From Salinibacter pepae (lineage in GTDB: Bacteria > Bacteroidota > Rhodothermia > Rhodothermales > Salinibacteraceae): DNA of 64,000 nt. This document shows positions 1 through 7,913 of this stretch, piece by piece. The DNA lies in NCBI RefSeq assembly GCF_947077775.1, contig NZ_CAMTTE010000001.1:124001-188000 (forward strand). Direction: 5' to 3'. How positions within the stretch are numbered: position 1 is the first letter of the stretch; every line of letters begins with the position of its first letter. Under the pieces are notes generated by a model. The model was not told where the DNA came from. It saw only the letters and a list, made by a program, of their open reading frames with translations, and searched no databases. The position numbers and the translations under genes are program-made.

Positions 1-1886
1 ATGGCGACGATGTACGGCTCATCCGGCGCGTCGGGATCGTCCGGGTCGAAGAGCTCGCCCTGCTCACTCGGTTCGGCCGGCACGGGGGCCGGCAGGGCGC
101 GGTCGTCGAAGCTGACGACCCCGACCACGTGCTCCCCGTCGTCGAACGAGAACAGCTTTTGCACCGGATCGCCGTACCCGGTCGTGCTGGGGATTTCCGT
201 GATGCGGGTGGTGTAGCAGGTGCCGTAGTTCGTAAAAAAGCCGACGGTGGCGCGGGTCGACCCGGCCAGGGCCCACCCCACCTCATCTCCGTCGCGCGTC
301 CGGATGGCGTCGAGGTCCGAATACGTCCCCTGCCGCTTCACCCAACCGTCCCGCGTGACGATGACGTGGACGTCCTCGTCGACGATGTAATCCTCTTCGG
401 TGTATTCCATGTCCGCCTCCGGCCCGACGAGGGTACTGCGGCGCTCGTCCGTGTATTCGTCGCGGATGTCCTGAAGCTCGTCCTTCACAATGCCCCAGCG
501 CGCGTCCTCGTCGTCGAGCAGGCGACGGATTTCTTCCGCCCGGGCCCGTTTCTCCCCAAGTTCGTCCCGGATCGCTTCAATCTCCATCTGCGAGAGCTTG
601 TACAGCTGCGTCTCCAGAATCGCGTCGGTCTGCTCTTCGTCGAGCTGGAAGCGGTGCATGAGCCGCTGGGCGGCGTCGGCTTTGTTCTTCGAGGTCCGGA
701 TGATCTCGATGGCCTCGTCGAGGGCGTCGAAAATCGTCTCAAACCCCTCAAGGATGTGAATCCGTGCCTCCAGCTCCGCCAGTTCGTTCTGCAGACGCCG
801 GGTCACGACGTCCAGCCGGAAGTCGAGGAAGTACCGGAGAATGGTACGGAGGTCCACCTGCTTCGGGGCCTTCACGTCCGTGCTCTCGGTCGGCACGAGG
901 CAGGTGAGGTTGACGTGGAATCGTTTCTGGAGCTTCGTGTGCTTGAACAGGTAGGCCATCGCCGCCTCCGTGTCGGAGCCCCGCTTCAGCTCCAGCACGA
1001 TGCGCACCTCGTCGGTTGACTCGTCGCGCACGTTCGACAGCTGCGGGACGTTTTCCTCCGCAATGTGGTCGGCAATCTCCTCGACGATTTTGCTCTTGTC
1101 CACGCCGTAGGGCACCGACTCGATGATGGCACGGGTCTTCCCCTTCGTCCGGTACGCCCCGCGCATCTCGATCGTCCCGGAGCCCGTCTCGTAGATCTCC
1201 ACAAGTTCGTCCTGGGTGTTTAGGATGCGCCCCCCGGTCGGAAAGTCCGGGCCCTGAATGTGCTCGCGGACGAGGGGCGCGGTGGACACCTCAGGCTCTT
1301 CAATCATGCGGAGGGCCGCGTTGACCACCTCGCCGAGATTGTGCGGCGGAATGTTCGTCGCCATCCCGACCGCGATGCCGCTCGCCCCGTTCACCAGGAG
1401 GTTGGGGACGCGGGCAGGGAGCACGACCGGCTCTTCCAGCGAGCCGTCAAAGTTGTCGCGGTAGTCGACCGTCTCGTCGCGGAGTCCCTCCAACATCTCC
1501 ATGGCCAGGGGCTGCAGCTTGGCCTCCGTGTAGCGCATCGCCGCCGCGCTGTCACCGTCGAGCGACCCGAAGTTGCCGTGTCCGTCGACCAGCGGCGCCC
1601 GCAGCGAAAACGACTGTGCCATGCGCACCATGGCGTCGTAGATGGCCTTGTCGCCGTGGGGGTGGTACTTTCCCATCGTCTCCCCCACGACCGTCGCGCT
1701 CTTGCGGTGCCGCTTGGACGGGTAGAGGTTCAGGCTGTCAAACATCGCAAAGAGGATGCGACGCTGCACCGGCTTCAGGCCGTCGCGAATGTCCGGAAGG
1801 GCCCGGCTGGTGATGACGGACAGGGCGTAGTTCAGGTACCGTTCGCGGGCGGTCTCGTGAAGCGGGATCGTTTCGGTAACAGGCAT
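1..1886 (-). CDS. Type IIA DNA topoisomerase subunit A (GyrA/ParC family), 3' end outside window
   Basis: This is the DNA-breaking and rejoining subunit of gyrase or topoisomerase IV, which works with GyrB/ParE to change DNA topology. The first 628 residues are present and the C-terminal DNA-wrapping part runs off the window. Visible marks are [15 protein letters not shown] near residues 29-43, the HPHGD motif at 75-79, the catalytic tyrosine Y119 in [10 protein letters not shown], and [20 protein letters not shown]. The Gln in KPVQRR is more typical of ParC (GyrA usually has His), so a topoisomerase IV role is quite possible; the missing C-terminus (GyrA-box) would decide. The ATG at 1886 gives the conserved short N-terminus. 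The family is certain, the paralogue is not. Confidence 0.93.
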   Translation of the reverse strand, partial: MPVTETIPLHETARERYLNYALSVITSRALPDIRDGLKPVQRRILFAMFDSLNLYPSKRHRKSATVVGETMGKYHPHGDKAIYDAMVRMAQSFSLRAPLVDGHGNFGSLDGDSAAAMRYTEAKLQPLAMEMLEGLRDETVDYRDNFDGSLEEPVVLPARVPNLLVNGASGIAVGMATNIPPHNLGEVVNAALRMIEEPEVSTAPLVREHIQGPDFPTGGRILNTQDELVEIYETGSGTIEMRGAYRTKGKTRAIIESVPYGVDKSKIVEEIADHIAEENVPQLSNVRDESTDEVRIVLELKRGSDTEAAMAYLFKHTKLQKRFHVNLTCLVPTESTDVKAPKQVDLRTILRYFLDFRLDVVTRRLQNELAELEARIHILEGFETIFDALDEAIEIIRTSKNKADAAQRLMHRFQLDEEQTDAILETQLYKLSQMEIEAIRDELGEKRARAEEIRRLLDDEDARWGIVKDELQDIRDEYTDERRSTLVGPEADMEYTEEDYIVDEDVHVIVTRDGWVKRQGTYSDLDAIRTRDGDEVGWALAGSTRATVGFFTNYGTCYTTRITEIPSTTGYGDPVQKLFSFDDGEHVVGVVSFDDRALPAPVPAEPSEQGELFDPDDPDAPDEPYIVA

Positions 1887-2214
1887 CAGCGGCGTTCAAT
1901 AACGGATGTTGACGGCGCACACATAGTTTACTCACACGTTTTCGGAGTTACAACTGTCACTGACTGGCGTTTCGGAAGATTTGACCGTTCTCCATTGGGC
2001 CGCCGCGGCTCACGCCCATCACGGCGCGGGCGATCAGTACCTGGGCGGGCCTTCACTTCCCCCGACCGCCTTTTCAACCGGCACGTGCCGAGCCGAATCA
2101 GGAGGTCCTTCTGGGCGCGTTTAAAATTGCTATTTTATCTTGCAATAACAGAAACTTACATGTGGGATTGGCGGGCCTTCCTGTGCGGTGGCGCAGGGTC
2201 GGTTGCCGTCCCGA
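1887..2214. other. Intergenic region upstream of the topoisomerase gene
   Basis: These 328 bases hold no convincing gene. Most of the stretch is GC-rich, but positions about 2121-2160 form a sharp AT-rich island with an inverted repeat (ATTGC at 2126-2130, GCAAT at 2142-2146). On the minus strand this could be a promoter or operator for the topoisomerase gene, about 240 bases from its start. No clear hexamers were identified, so this is a suggestion only. Confidence 0.35.
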
Positions 2215-2865
2215 TCAGTAGTTCAGCGTAAAGTAATCGCCGTCCTCATCGGGATGGAGGTGCAGCAGGTCGGCCTCCGTAAGACGCAACAGCGTCTGGG
2301 ACGCCCGCTCCGGCGGAATGTCGGCCAGCTGAGCCAGCTGTGAGACGGAGATGCGACCGTAGTCGTCCAGGTAGCGCATGAGCAACGACTCCGTCTCCCC
2401 AAATTCGAAAGTCACGCCTGCATGGTCCTCCTGGTTGCGCAGCTCCTGGATGGTCTCGGGGCTGGCCTCAACGCTACTGGCCTCCACCCGAACGTACGTC
2501 TGGCCCTCGTCGTCGCGGGCCTCCTCGTCGGGCACGACGACGTGGGGCTTGGTGCTGCTTTCGGGGATCGTCACCACGAGCACGTCGCAGCGGGGCTCCA
2601 CCACAATGCGCTCCGTCTGGTACTCCACAACGGGCCGGGAGTGGGCGTTCACGGCCTGACGGAGCAGAAACTCTTGCTCGGAGGTGTGCTCCACCCCCAT
2701 GATGGTTCCGTCGTCGTTGACGCCGAGCACGATGCGCCCGCCGTTGGTGTTTGCCAGCGCAACCGCCTCTTTAGCGATGCGCACGGGCCGGGGCGCCCGG
2801 CGCTTGAACTCCACACTGATGCCCTCCCCCAGGTCGACGAGCTGTTCTAGTTCTCGACGCGTCAT
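2215..2865 (-). CDS. AlbA_2 (Schlafen-type) domain protein with C-terminal winged helix, putative regulator
   Basis: The 216-residue protein has an N-terminal AlbA_2-like domain: EFKRR near residue 20, then an IAKEAVALANTNGGRIVLGV segment (about 30-48). That pattern is typical of proteins once called predicted transcriptional regulators with an HTH. The last 60 residues look like a winged helix (ISVSQLAQLADIPPERASQT). The start is taken at MTRRELEQL because the upstream in-frame extension is low-complexity and unlike the family. It lies between the topoisomerase and gpsA on the same strand, with 115 bases to gpsA. Target and role are unknown; nucleic-acid binding is inferred from the fold. 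Confidence 0.75.
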   Translation of the reverse strand: MTRRELEQLVDLGEGISVEFKRRAPRPVRIAKEAVALANTNGGRIVLGVNDDGTIMGVEHTSEQEFLLRQAVNAHSRPVVEYQTERIVVEPRCDVLVVTIPESSTKPHVVVPDEEARDDEGQTYVRVEASSVEASPETIQELRNQEDHAGVTFEFGETESLLMRYLDDYGRISVSQLAQLADIPPERASQTLLRLTEADLLHLHPDEDGDYFTLNY

Positions 2866-2980
2866 ACCGGTCGTGCAGGCGAGCAATGAGTAGGTACAGC
2901 CGGGCCGGGGAGACGAAACCAAACAGCGGCCCTCGGCAACGGGGCGAATGGGGTGCGGCAACCGAACACGCGCCCGGGCC

Positions 2981-4015
2981 TCAGGAAACGTTCCGGAGGC
3001 CCTGTGGCAACCAGTGCTCCCGCTTGGCCGAGCGCGTCATAAGCTCGTCAACCATGTCTTCGGGGCGCCGGTTCTCGAACAGAACACGGTGCACCGCCTC
3101 CGTAACGGGCATCTCGATCTCATGGTGGCGCGCGAGGTCTTGCACCGACTGGGTCGTCCGAACGCCCTCCGCAACCATGTCCATTTCCGACTCGATCTCT
3201 TCGAGCGTCATGCCGTTCCCAATCTGCTCCCCCAGGTGTCGGTTGCGGCTGTGCGGACTCATGCAGGTCACGAGCAGGTCGCCGATGCCTGCGAGGCCGG
3301 CGAACGTTCGGGGCTTGGCGCCCATCGCGACCCCGAGGCGCCGAATCTCGGCGAGGCCACGGGTAACGAGGGCCGCCTTGGCATTGTCTCCGTACCCCAC
3401 TCCGTCCCCAATCCCCGCCGCAATCGCGAGGACATTCTTCGCGGAGCCCCCAATCTCCACGCCGACCACATCGGTGTTTACGTAGACGCGGAGCCGCTCG
3501 GTCATGAAGGCGTCCTGGACCCACTCGGCCCGCGGCTCAGTGGGGGCGGCCGCGACCAGTGTGGTCGGCTGATTTTCGGCGACCTCCTCCGCGTGACTGG
3601 GCCCGTAGAGCACCCCGATCTGTTGTGTCTCCATCCCCCCCAGCTCATCGGCCAGCACCTGCGACATCGTCTGCAGGGTCTCGTTCTCGATTCCTTTCGC
3701 CAGCGATACCACGGTCGTCCCCGGGCGGGTGAGCGGCGCGATGCGGGTCGCCACGCTACGCAGGTTCTGCGAGGGCACCGCCACGGCCCAGAGGGACGAG
3801 GCCCCCGCGGCGGCCTCAAGGTCCGACGTCACGTGCACAGAGGGCGGGATCTCGATGTCCGAGAGGTACGTGGGGTTGCGGTGCGTTGTCCGCATCCGCT
3901 CGACCGCCTCGTCGCGGCGGGCCCAGAGGGTCACGTCGCGCCCCGCGGCGGCCAGGTGGACGGCCAGGGCCGTTCCCCAGCTTCCGGCTCCGAAGAGCGT
4001 AATCGATGTCGACAT
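2981..4015 (-). CDS. gpsA: NAD(P)H-dependent glycerol-3-phosphate dehydrogenase (first copy)
   Basis: This cytosolic enzyme reduces dihydroxyacetone phosphate to sn-glycerol 3-phosphate, the backbone for phospholipids. At 344 residues it has the normal length. The dinucleotide-binding GAGSWG is at residues 9-14, K107 lies in LAKGIEN, GPSHAEEVA is near 139, and the catalytic lysine K193 is in GGSAKN. The start MSTSITLFGAG fits the family; the longer open frame upstream is Arg/Pro-rich and rejected. It follows plsY by 125 bases on the same strand, and PlsY uses its product, so this copy most likely serves lipid synthesis. A close paralogue lies at 12954-13979. Confidence 0.95.
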   Translation of the reverse strand: MSTSITLFGAGSWGTALAVHLAAAGRDVTLWARRDEAVERMRTTHRNPTYLSDIEIPPSVHVTSDLEAAAGASSLWAVAVPSQNLRSVATRIAPLTRPGTTVVSLAKGIENETLQTMSQVLADELGGMETQQIGVLYGPSHAEEVAENQPTTLVAAAPTEPRAEWVQDAFMTERLRVYVNTDVVGVEIGGSAKNVLAIAAGIGDGVGYGDNAKAALVTRGLAEIRRLGVAMGAKPRTFAGLAGIGDLLVTCMSPHSRNRHLGEQIGNGMTLEEIESEMDMVAEGVRTTQSVQDLARHHEIEMPVTEAVHRVLFENRRPEDMVDELMTRSAKREHWLPQGLRNVS

Positions 4016-4140
4016 GAGAAATCGTCTGGATGCAAAGAATCGGGCGCGGGGCCGACGGCCCTCAGCCGCCGGGGGCCTCCCCCAGGCAGGGCCCCCACGC
4101 TTGCGGCAGATTGTTCGCCAGGGCGGCCCCAGCATCTCCG

Positions 4141-4830
4141 TCAGAGTTCTCCACGGCCCAGCATGCCCTGGGCCGGCTCAAAGGAGCTAATCTGGCTTTC
4201 GGTGCCGTTTAGGAGGCGCTGAATGTTAGACCGGTGCGCCACCACGATAGACAGCGCGAGAAGCCCCCCAAAGACGAGCAGGCTCGGGTCAAGATCGGCC
4301 CCGAAGCCGAAGCGGCGCAGGGCCACGATGGTGGGGAACGCCACGGCGGCGGTGATGGAAGACAGGGACACGTACCGCGAGGACAGCAACACCGCCACGA
4401 AAACCGCGAGCGTGATCGCCATGGTGAGGGGCGTGAGCGCAAAGAGCATCCCAGCGGCGGTGTTTACGCCCTTCCCTCCCTCAAACCGCGCGAAGATCGG
4501 GTACATGTGACCGATCACCGCCCCCACTCCAGCGAGGAGCCCCAGGACCACGAACGGGTCCCCCCCAAAGAGTGAGAGGCCGGACGGAATGGGATCGATG
4601 CGAATCACCGACGCCACGACGCCCGCCGCGAGAAAGCCCTTCCCAAAATCCACGACCGTCGCCAGCGCGCCCGCCTGCCAGCCCACGACCCGAAAGGCAT
4701 TGGTGGCCCCACAGTTGTGACTTCCGTGATTGCGGATGTCGACCCCATGCAGGGCCTTGCTCGACCACAGCGCGCCGGGAATGGACCCGAGGAAATAGCT
4801 GATGAGCAGTATGACGGTCAGCGACCACAT
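4141..4830 (-). CDS. plsY: Glycerol-3-phosphate acyltransferase PlsY
   Basis: This inner-membrane enzyme transfers an acyl group from acyl phosphate to glycerol 3-phosphate, the first step of phosphatidic acid synthesis. The 229-residue protein is strongly hydrophobic with about six to seven membrane segments. It carries the family's conserved stretches: SYFLGSIPGALW near the N-terminus, GSHNCGATNAFRVVG near 40, and FARFEGGKGVNTAAG near 115. The start MWSLTVILL opens directly into the first membrane helix. It stands upstream of gpsA as a two-gene lipid-precursor unit. The IS element at 4998 lies 167 bases upstream and could separate it from any former promoter beyond. Confidence 0.95.
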   Translation of the reverse strand: MWSLTVILLISYFLGSIPGALWSSKALHGVDIRNHGSHNCGATNAFRVVGWQAGALATVVDFGKGFLAAGVVASVIRIDPIPSGLSLFGGDPFVVLGLLAGVGAVIGHMYPIFARFEGGKGVNTAAGMLFALTPLTMAITLAVFVAVLLSSRYVSLSSITAAVAFPTIVALRRFGFGADLDPSLLVFGGLLALSIVVAHRSNIQRLLNGTESQISSFEPAQGMLGRGEL

Positions 4831-4997
4831 GTCGACACCCCAGCAGCGGTGAGTGAATTGAGAGCACGGCGCGACGGCAGACGAGGACACGTGAACGCGC
4901 CTTCAGAATTTAGTGCCTATCGTACCTCTTCTTTGACGTCAAATGTTCCGGGGAGCCCGGTGCAGCCCCCGCCGTTCACGCCTTCGAAACGGACTAG

Positions 4998-5011
4998 GCA
5001 CTGTCTGATAA
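4998..5011 (+). repeat. IS left terminal inverted repeat
   Basis: GCACTGTCTGATAA matches the reverse complement of the right end at 11 of 14 positions, including the perfect GTCTGATAA inner part. Confidence 0.85.
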
Positions 5012-5065
5012 AAAGGCTGTATGAACGGCCCGCACTGTCTATTAGACTGGTTGGGCCTTTCTGTC

Positions 5066-5455
5066 ATGCCGAGACGCCGCTATGAACTCACTGACGAGCA
5101 GTATGAACGCATCGAACACCTCCTGCCGGAAGTTGAGGGACGTGGTTGTCCGTACAACGATCACCGGCAGGTCATCAACGGAATCTTCTGGATCCTCCGA
5201 TCGGGAGCACCTTGGCGGGATATGCCCAAGCGGTATGGAAACTGGAAAACGGTGTACGACCGATTCCGACGCTGGGCCGAAGATGGTACTCTTGAGTCGA
5301 TCGTACGGCATCTTCAAGGGGAACTCGACGCAGAGGGCCGTATCGATTGGAGCCAGTTCAATGTGGATAGCACCATCGTACAGGCCGCCCGAGCCGCCGC
5401 TGGCGGACCAAACGATGATAAAAAGGGGCCCGAAGCAGGCGGGACGAAGGCGTAG
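5066..5455 (+). CDS. IS427-like transposase, N-terminal frame (orfA)
   Basis: This 129-residue frame holds the N-terminal DUF4096-like helical domain (YELTDEQYERIEHLLPE, then GIFWILRSGAPWRDMP) and the first catalytic aspartate in FNVDSTIVQ. The family usually starts at MPRRRYELT, so the ATG at 5066 was chosen. The frame ends in a TAG at 5453, but the DDE domain continues in the -1 frame from about 5425. Alone it lacks the second Asp and the Glu and cannot be a complete transposase; it may be a regulatory product. Confidence 0.88.
   Translation: MPRRRYELTDEQYERIEHLLPEVEGRGCPYNDHRQVINGIFWILRSGAPWRDMPKRYGNWKTVYDRFRRWAEDGTLESIVRHLQGELDAEGRIDWSQFNVDSTIVQAARAAAGGPNDDKKGPEAGGTKA
5420..5428 (+). other. 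Probable -1 ribosomal frameshift site of the IS transposase
   Basis: Five A followed by four G (AAAAAGGGG) lie where the first frame reads AAA AAG GGG. A slip of one base back gives a continuous reading into ALGYSRGGFSTKIHL and then the second frame, which is the expected transposase order. Homopolymer A runs followed by G are common programmed slip sites in IS elements. A simple inactivating frameshift cannot be excluded. Confidence 0.6.
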
Positions 5456-5919
5456 GCCCGGCGCTCGGCTACAGCCGAGGTGGGTTCTCTACAAAGATAC
5501 ACTTGCTTACAGACCGACGAGGCCTCCCTCTGGGAGCCGTCCTGTCGGCCGGGCAGCGCCACGAGTCGGCCTTCTTCACCGACCTAATGAACGAAGTATC
5601 GGTCCCCCGCCAAAGAGGACGGCCCCGCAAACGCCCCGAGGCAGTCGCTGGAGACCGTGGCTACGACGCTGCCTGGATCCGCCGCTGGCTCGCCGAACGA
5701 GGCATCGAGTCGGCCATCCCGGCTCGCAAGGGTGTTCGAGAAGGCCCTGGGCGCCCACCAACCTGCGATGACCAGAGGTACCGCGACCGAAATACGGTTG
5801 AGCGCTGCGTTGGTCACCTGAAGGAGCGGCGGCGCCTCGTCGTCCGATATGAGAAGAAAGCAAGCCACTACAAAGCCATGGTGCTCTGGGCGTTCGTCGA
5901 GGAATACCTGAAGCGATAA
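5425..5919 (+). CDS. IS427-like transposase, C-terminal DDE frame (orfB)
   Basis: Read from the slip site, this frame supplies the rest of the RNase-H-like DDE domain. The second aspartate is in AVAGDRGYDA and the glutamate in RNTVERCVGHLKERRR, the usual IS5-family C-terminal signature. It ends 14 bases before the right inverted repeat finishes. The only near-start codon of its own is a TTG at 5503, so it is probably made only as the fused frameshift product. The frame is intact to its natural end (EEYLKR). Confidence 0.85.
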   Translation, partial: GARSRRDEGVGPALGYSRGGFSTKIHLLTDRRGLPLGAVLSAGQRHESAFFTDLMNEVSVPRQRGRPRKRPEAVAGDRGYDAAWIRRWLAERGIESAIPARKGVREGPGRPPTCDDQRYRDRNTVERCVGHLKERRRLVVRYEKKASHYKAMVLWAFVEEYLKR

Positions 5920-5933
5920 TTATCAGACGCAGC
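5920..5933 (-). repeat. IS right terminal inverted repeat
   Basis: Read on the minus strand this is GCTGCGTCTGATAA, the partner of the left end at 4998-5011. It directly abuts the CTAG duplication. Confidence 0.85.
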
Positions 5934-6947
5934 CTAGTGGGACGCCCCTGCAGTCTCGATCCGCCCCATCCGGATCGGGGATTCGCCAGCGGCCTCCAGC
6001 TGGTCGACCGCCCGGGAGGCCTCCTCCGCCCGCACCACGGCCACCATCCCGATGCCGAGGTTAAAGGTCTGTCGCATGTCCTCCTCCGGCACGTTCCCGT
6101 GCTTTTGGATCAACGAGAAGATCGGCGGACGATCCCAGGCGTCGTAATCGACCGCCGCCGTACCCCCCTCCGGCACCACCCGGCCGAGGTTGTTCGGAAG
6201 TCCCCCGCCGGTGATGTGGGCGAGCCCTCGGGCAAGGTCGGCCTCCACGAGCGTTCGAATCGGGCGCAGGTACGACCGGTGGACCCGAAGCAGCGCCTCC
6301 CCCACCGACGCGCCCCCCAGCTCAGAGGGGCAGTCCTCCACGGTGTACGCGTCGAAGAGGACGCTCCGGGCAAGGGTGTAGCCGTTGGTGTGGATGCCCG
6401 TCGAGGGCAGCCCGAGGAGCACGTCCCCGGGACGGACCTCGTCCCCCGTCACGATCTCGCCCTTGTCCACAAGCCCGACGACCGTGCCCACCAGGTCGAA
6501 ATCGCCCTCCCCGTACACGTCCGGCATTTCCGCAATCTCTCCCCCAACCAGCGCACAGTCGTTGTCGTCGCAGGCGGTCGCGAAGCCCTCTACGACGGCC
6601 TCCGCCGTGTCGGGCTCAAGGGTGCCCACCCCGTAGTAGTCGAGGAAGTACAGGGGCCGCGCGCCACACACGGCCACATCGGTTACGCAGTGGTTCACCA
6701 GGTCCTGCCCCACCGTGTCGTAGCGCTCGGCGCGGGACGCCACCTTCAACTTGGTACCCACCCCATCGATGGACGACACGAGCACCGGCTCGTCCATGCC
6801 CTCCAGATCCGGTTCGAAGAACGACCCGAAGGCCCCGATGTCGGCGAGTACGCCGGGCGTAAAGGTGTCCTGCACGCTCGACCGGATGCGGTCGACCGTT
6901 TCTTCGCCGGCTTCAACGTCAACGCCGGCTTCCTTGTAGGTTGTCAT
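5934..6947 (-). CDS. purM: Phosphoribosylformylglycinamidine cyclo-ligase (AIR synthetase)
   Basis: This enzyme makes aminoimidazole ribotide from FGAM with ATP, the fifth step of purine synthesis. The 337-residue protein has the full family length. Conserved parts are SSIDGVGTKLKVA near residue 60, LDYYGVGTL near 105, GGEIAEMPDVY near 137, GLPSTGIHTNGY near 185 and HITGGGLPNN near 245. The start MTTYKEAG is the family's; a GTG four codons upstream is less likely. Its TAG stop lies inside the CTAG target duplication of the insertion sequence, so the coding sequence is complete but its downstream region was displaced. Confidence 0.95.
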   Translation of the reverse strand: MTTYKEAGVDVEAGEETVDRIRSSVQDTFTPGVLADIGAFGSFFEPDLEGMDEPVLVSSIDGVGTKLKVASRAERYDTVGQDLVNHCVTDVAVCGARPLYFLDYYGVGTLEPDTAEAVVEGFATACDDNDCALVGGEIAEMPDVYGEGDFDLVGTVVGLVDKGEIVTGDEVRPGDVLLGLPSTGIHTNGYTLARSVLFDAYTVEDCPSELGGASVGEALLRVHRSYLRPIRTLVEADLARGLAHITGGGLPNNLGRVVPEGGTAAVDYDAWDRPPIFSLIQKHGNVPEEDMRQTFNLGIGMVAVVRAEEASRAVDQLEAAGESPIRMGRIETAGASH

Positions 6948-6991
6948 AATCGTACGCACTGCAATTGAAAAGAATCGCGGGTGATCGGGGC

Positions 6992-7801
6992 CTACCGGCG
7001 GCCGAAGAGCATGAGCAAGTACACCTCCAGCCGGCGGAGTCGCGACAGCTCGATGGGGGCCGCCCAGAGGTCGTAGTCGCGCCGATCGAGTTCGTTAAGC
7101 AAGGCGAGGGCCCCGTGCCAGTACCGAAGCAGGGCGTAGCGCTTTCGGAGTCCAAGGTCGTCGGCCAGCGATCGGCCGCGCTGCAGGGCATCGCGTGCCC
7201 GAACGCTCTGCTTCCAGAGCAGGCGGCGGGCCCCTTCCGTGGCCGGGCCCGTTCGGAGCTGCTCCGCCGAGACCTCGTACTGGCGAAGCTCGTCCAGCGG
7301 CACGAAGAGACGGCCCCGCGCCAGATCGGCAGGCAGCCGGAGGAGGTGCGCCAGGTGGAAGAAGCCGCGGGCCAGCTCGTCGACCCAGCCGATCTGCACG
7401 GAATTGGTCAGGCCCGCCAGGTGTGCGAGGAGACGGGCGTGGGGCACGGCCCAGAGCCGAACGAAGGTCTCCAACTGATCGGCATCTTCGAAGCGGGTCT
7501 CTCCCACAAACAGCCGTGCCGCTTCGACCTGCGTCCCGAGCCAATCCAGGGTCAGGTCGTGGGTCTCACACGCCGCGTAGGCGGCAGACGCAGTCTCTTC
7601 GGGCATCCCGCGGAGCGGTCGGCCTGACTCGGCCCGTGCCCGCTCCTCATCGAAATACGCCTTCACGTCTTCGCCCTTCGGCACCACCGGGCGCTTGAGG
7701 GCCGAGTGCCAGTGCCATAGCGCCTGTGCCGCAGGGCGGCGGCGCCGGGACCAGTCGTCGTAAAACGGGCGGGGCAGGTCCGGTGGATGCTCGTCACCCA
7801 T
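6992..7801 (-). CDS. Squalene/phytoene synthase-fold protein, probably catalytically degenerate
   Basis: The 269-residue protein aligns with isoprenoid head-to-head synthases over its length. ELARGFFHLAHLLRLPADLARGRLFVPLDEL (about 150-180) sits where phytoene synthases have LTNILRDVxEDxxxGRxYLP. Both Asp-rich substrate-Mg motifs are lost: the first region reads ALWHWHSALKRPV and the second reads LRLPADLARG. A true synthase is therefore unlikely. Non-catalytic members exist, such as the complex I assembly factor NDUFAF6, so a scaffolding or assembly role is possible but unproven. It starts 44 bases downstream of purM's 5' side on the same strand as aconitase. Confidence 0.7.
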   Translation of the reverse strand: MGDEHPPDLPRPFYDDWSRRRRPAAQALWHWHSALKRPVVPKGEDVKAYFDEERARAESGRPLRGMPEETASAAYAACETHDLTLDWLGTQVEAARLFVGETRFEDADQLETFVRLWAVPHARLLAHLAGLTNSVQIGWVDELARGFFHLAHLLRLPADLARGRLFVPLDELRQYEVSAEQLRTGPATEGARRLLWKQSVRARDALQRGRSLADDLGLRKRYALLRYWHGALALLNELDRRDYDLWAAPIELSRLRRLEVYLLMLFGRR

Positions 7802-7853
7802 TCAAAATCAAAAAGCCCGTCAGGTTAGAGTGCGCGATCGGAGCCCCCCAAAC

Positions 7854-7890
7854 ACGGAACGGGGAAGCCACTGCGGGCTCCCCCGTCCGT
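7854..7890 (-). terminator. GC-rich hairpin downstream of aconitase
   Basis: ACGGAACGGGGAAGCC and GGGCTCCCCCGTCCGT can pair in an imperfect 16-base stem with a short loop, just beyond the aconitase stop on the minus strand. A T-run follows only about 30 bases later, so this is a possible terminator or RNA-stabilising hairpin rather than a classical one. Confidence 0.35.
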
Positions 7891-7913
7891 CTCACGACTA
7901 AGCCAAAACGACG

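Larger units (their letters stand above)
4994..5937 (+). mobile_element. IS5-family (IS427-like) insertion sequence with CTAG target duplication
   Basis: The element spans 4998-5933 (936 bp) and is flanked on both sides by CTAG (4994-4997 and 5934-5937), a likely 4-bp target duplication. The ends are imperfect inverted repeats: GCACTGTCTGATAA on the left against GCTGCGTCTGATAA read inward from the right (11 of 14 match). It carries two transposase reading frames in a -1 relation. The right-hand CTAG contains the stop codon of purM (minus strand), so the insertion left purM intact. Complete ends, duplication and open frames suggest a recent, possibly active element. Confidence 0.9.
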
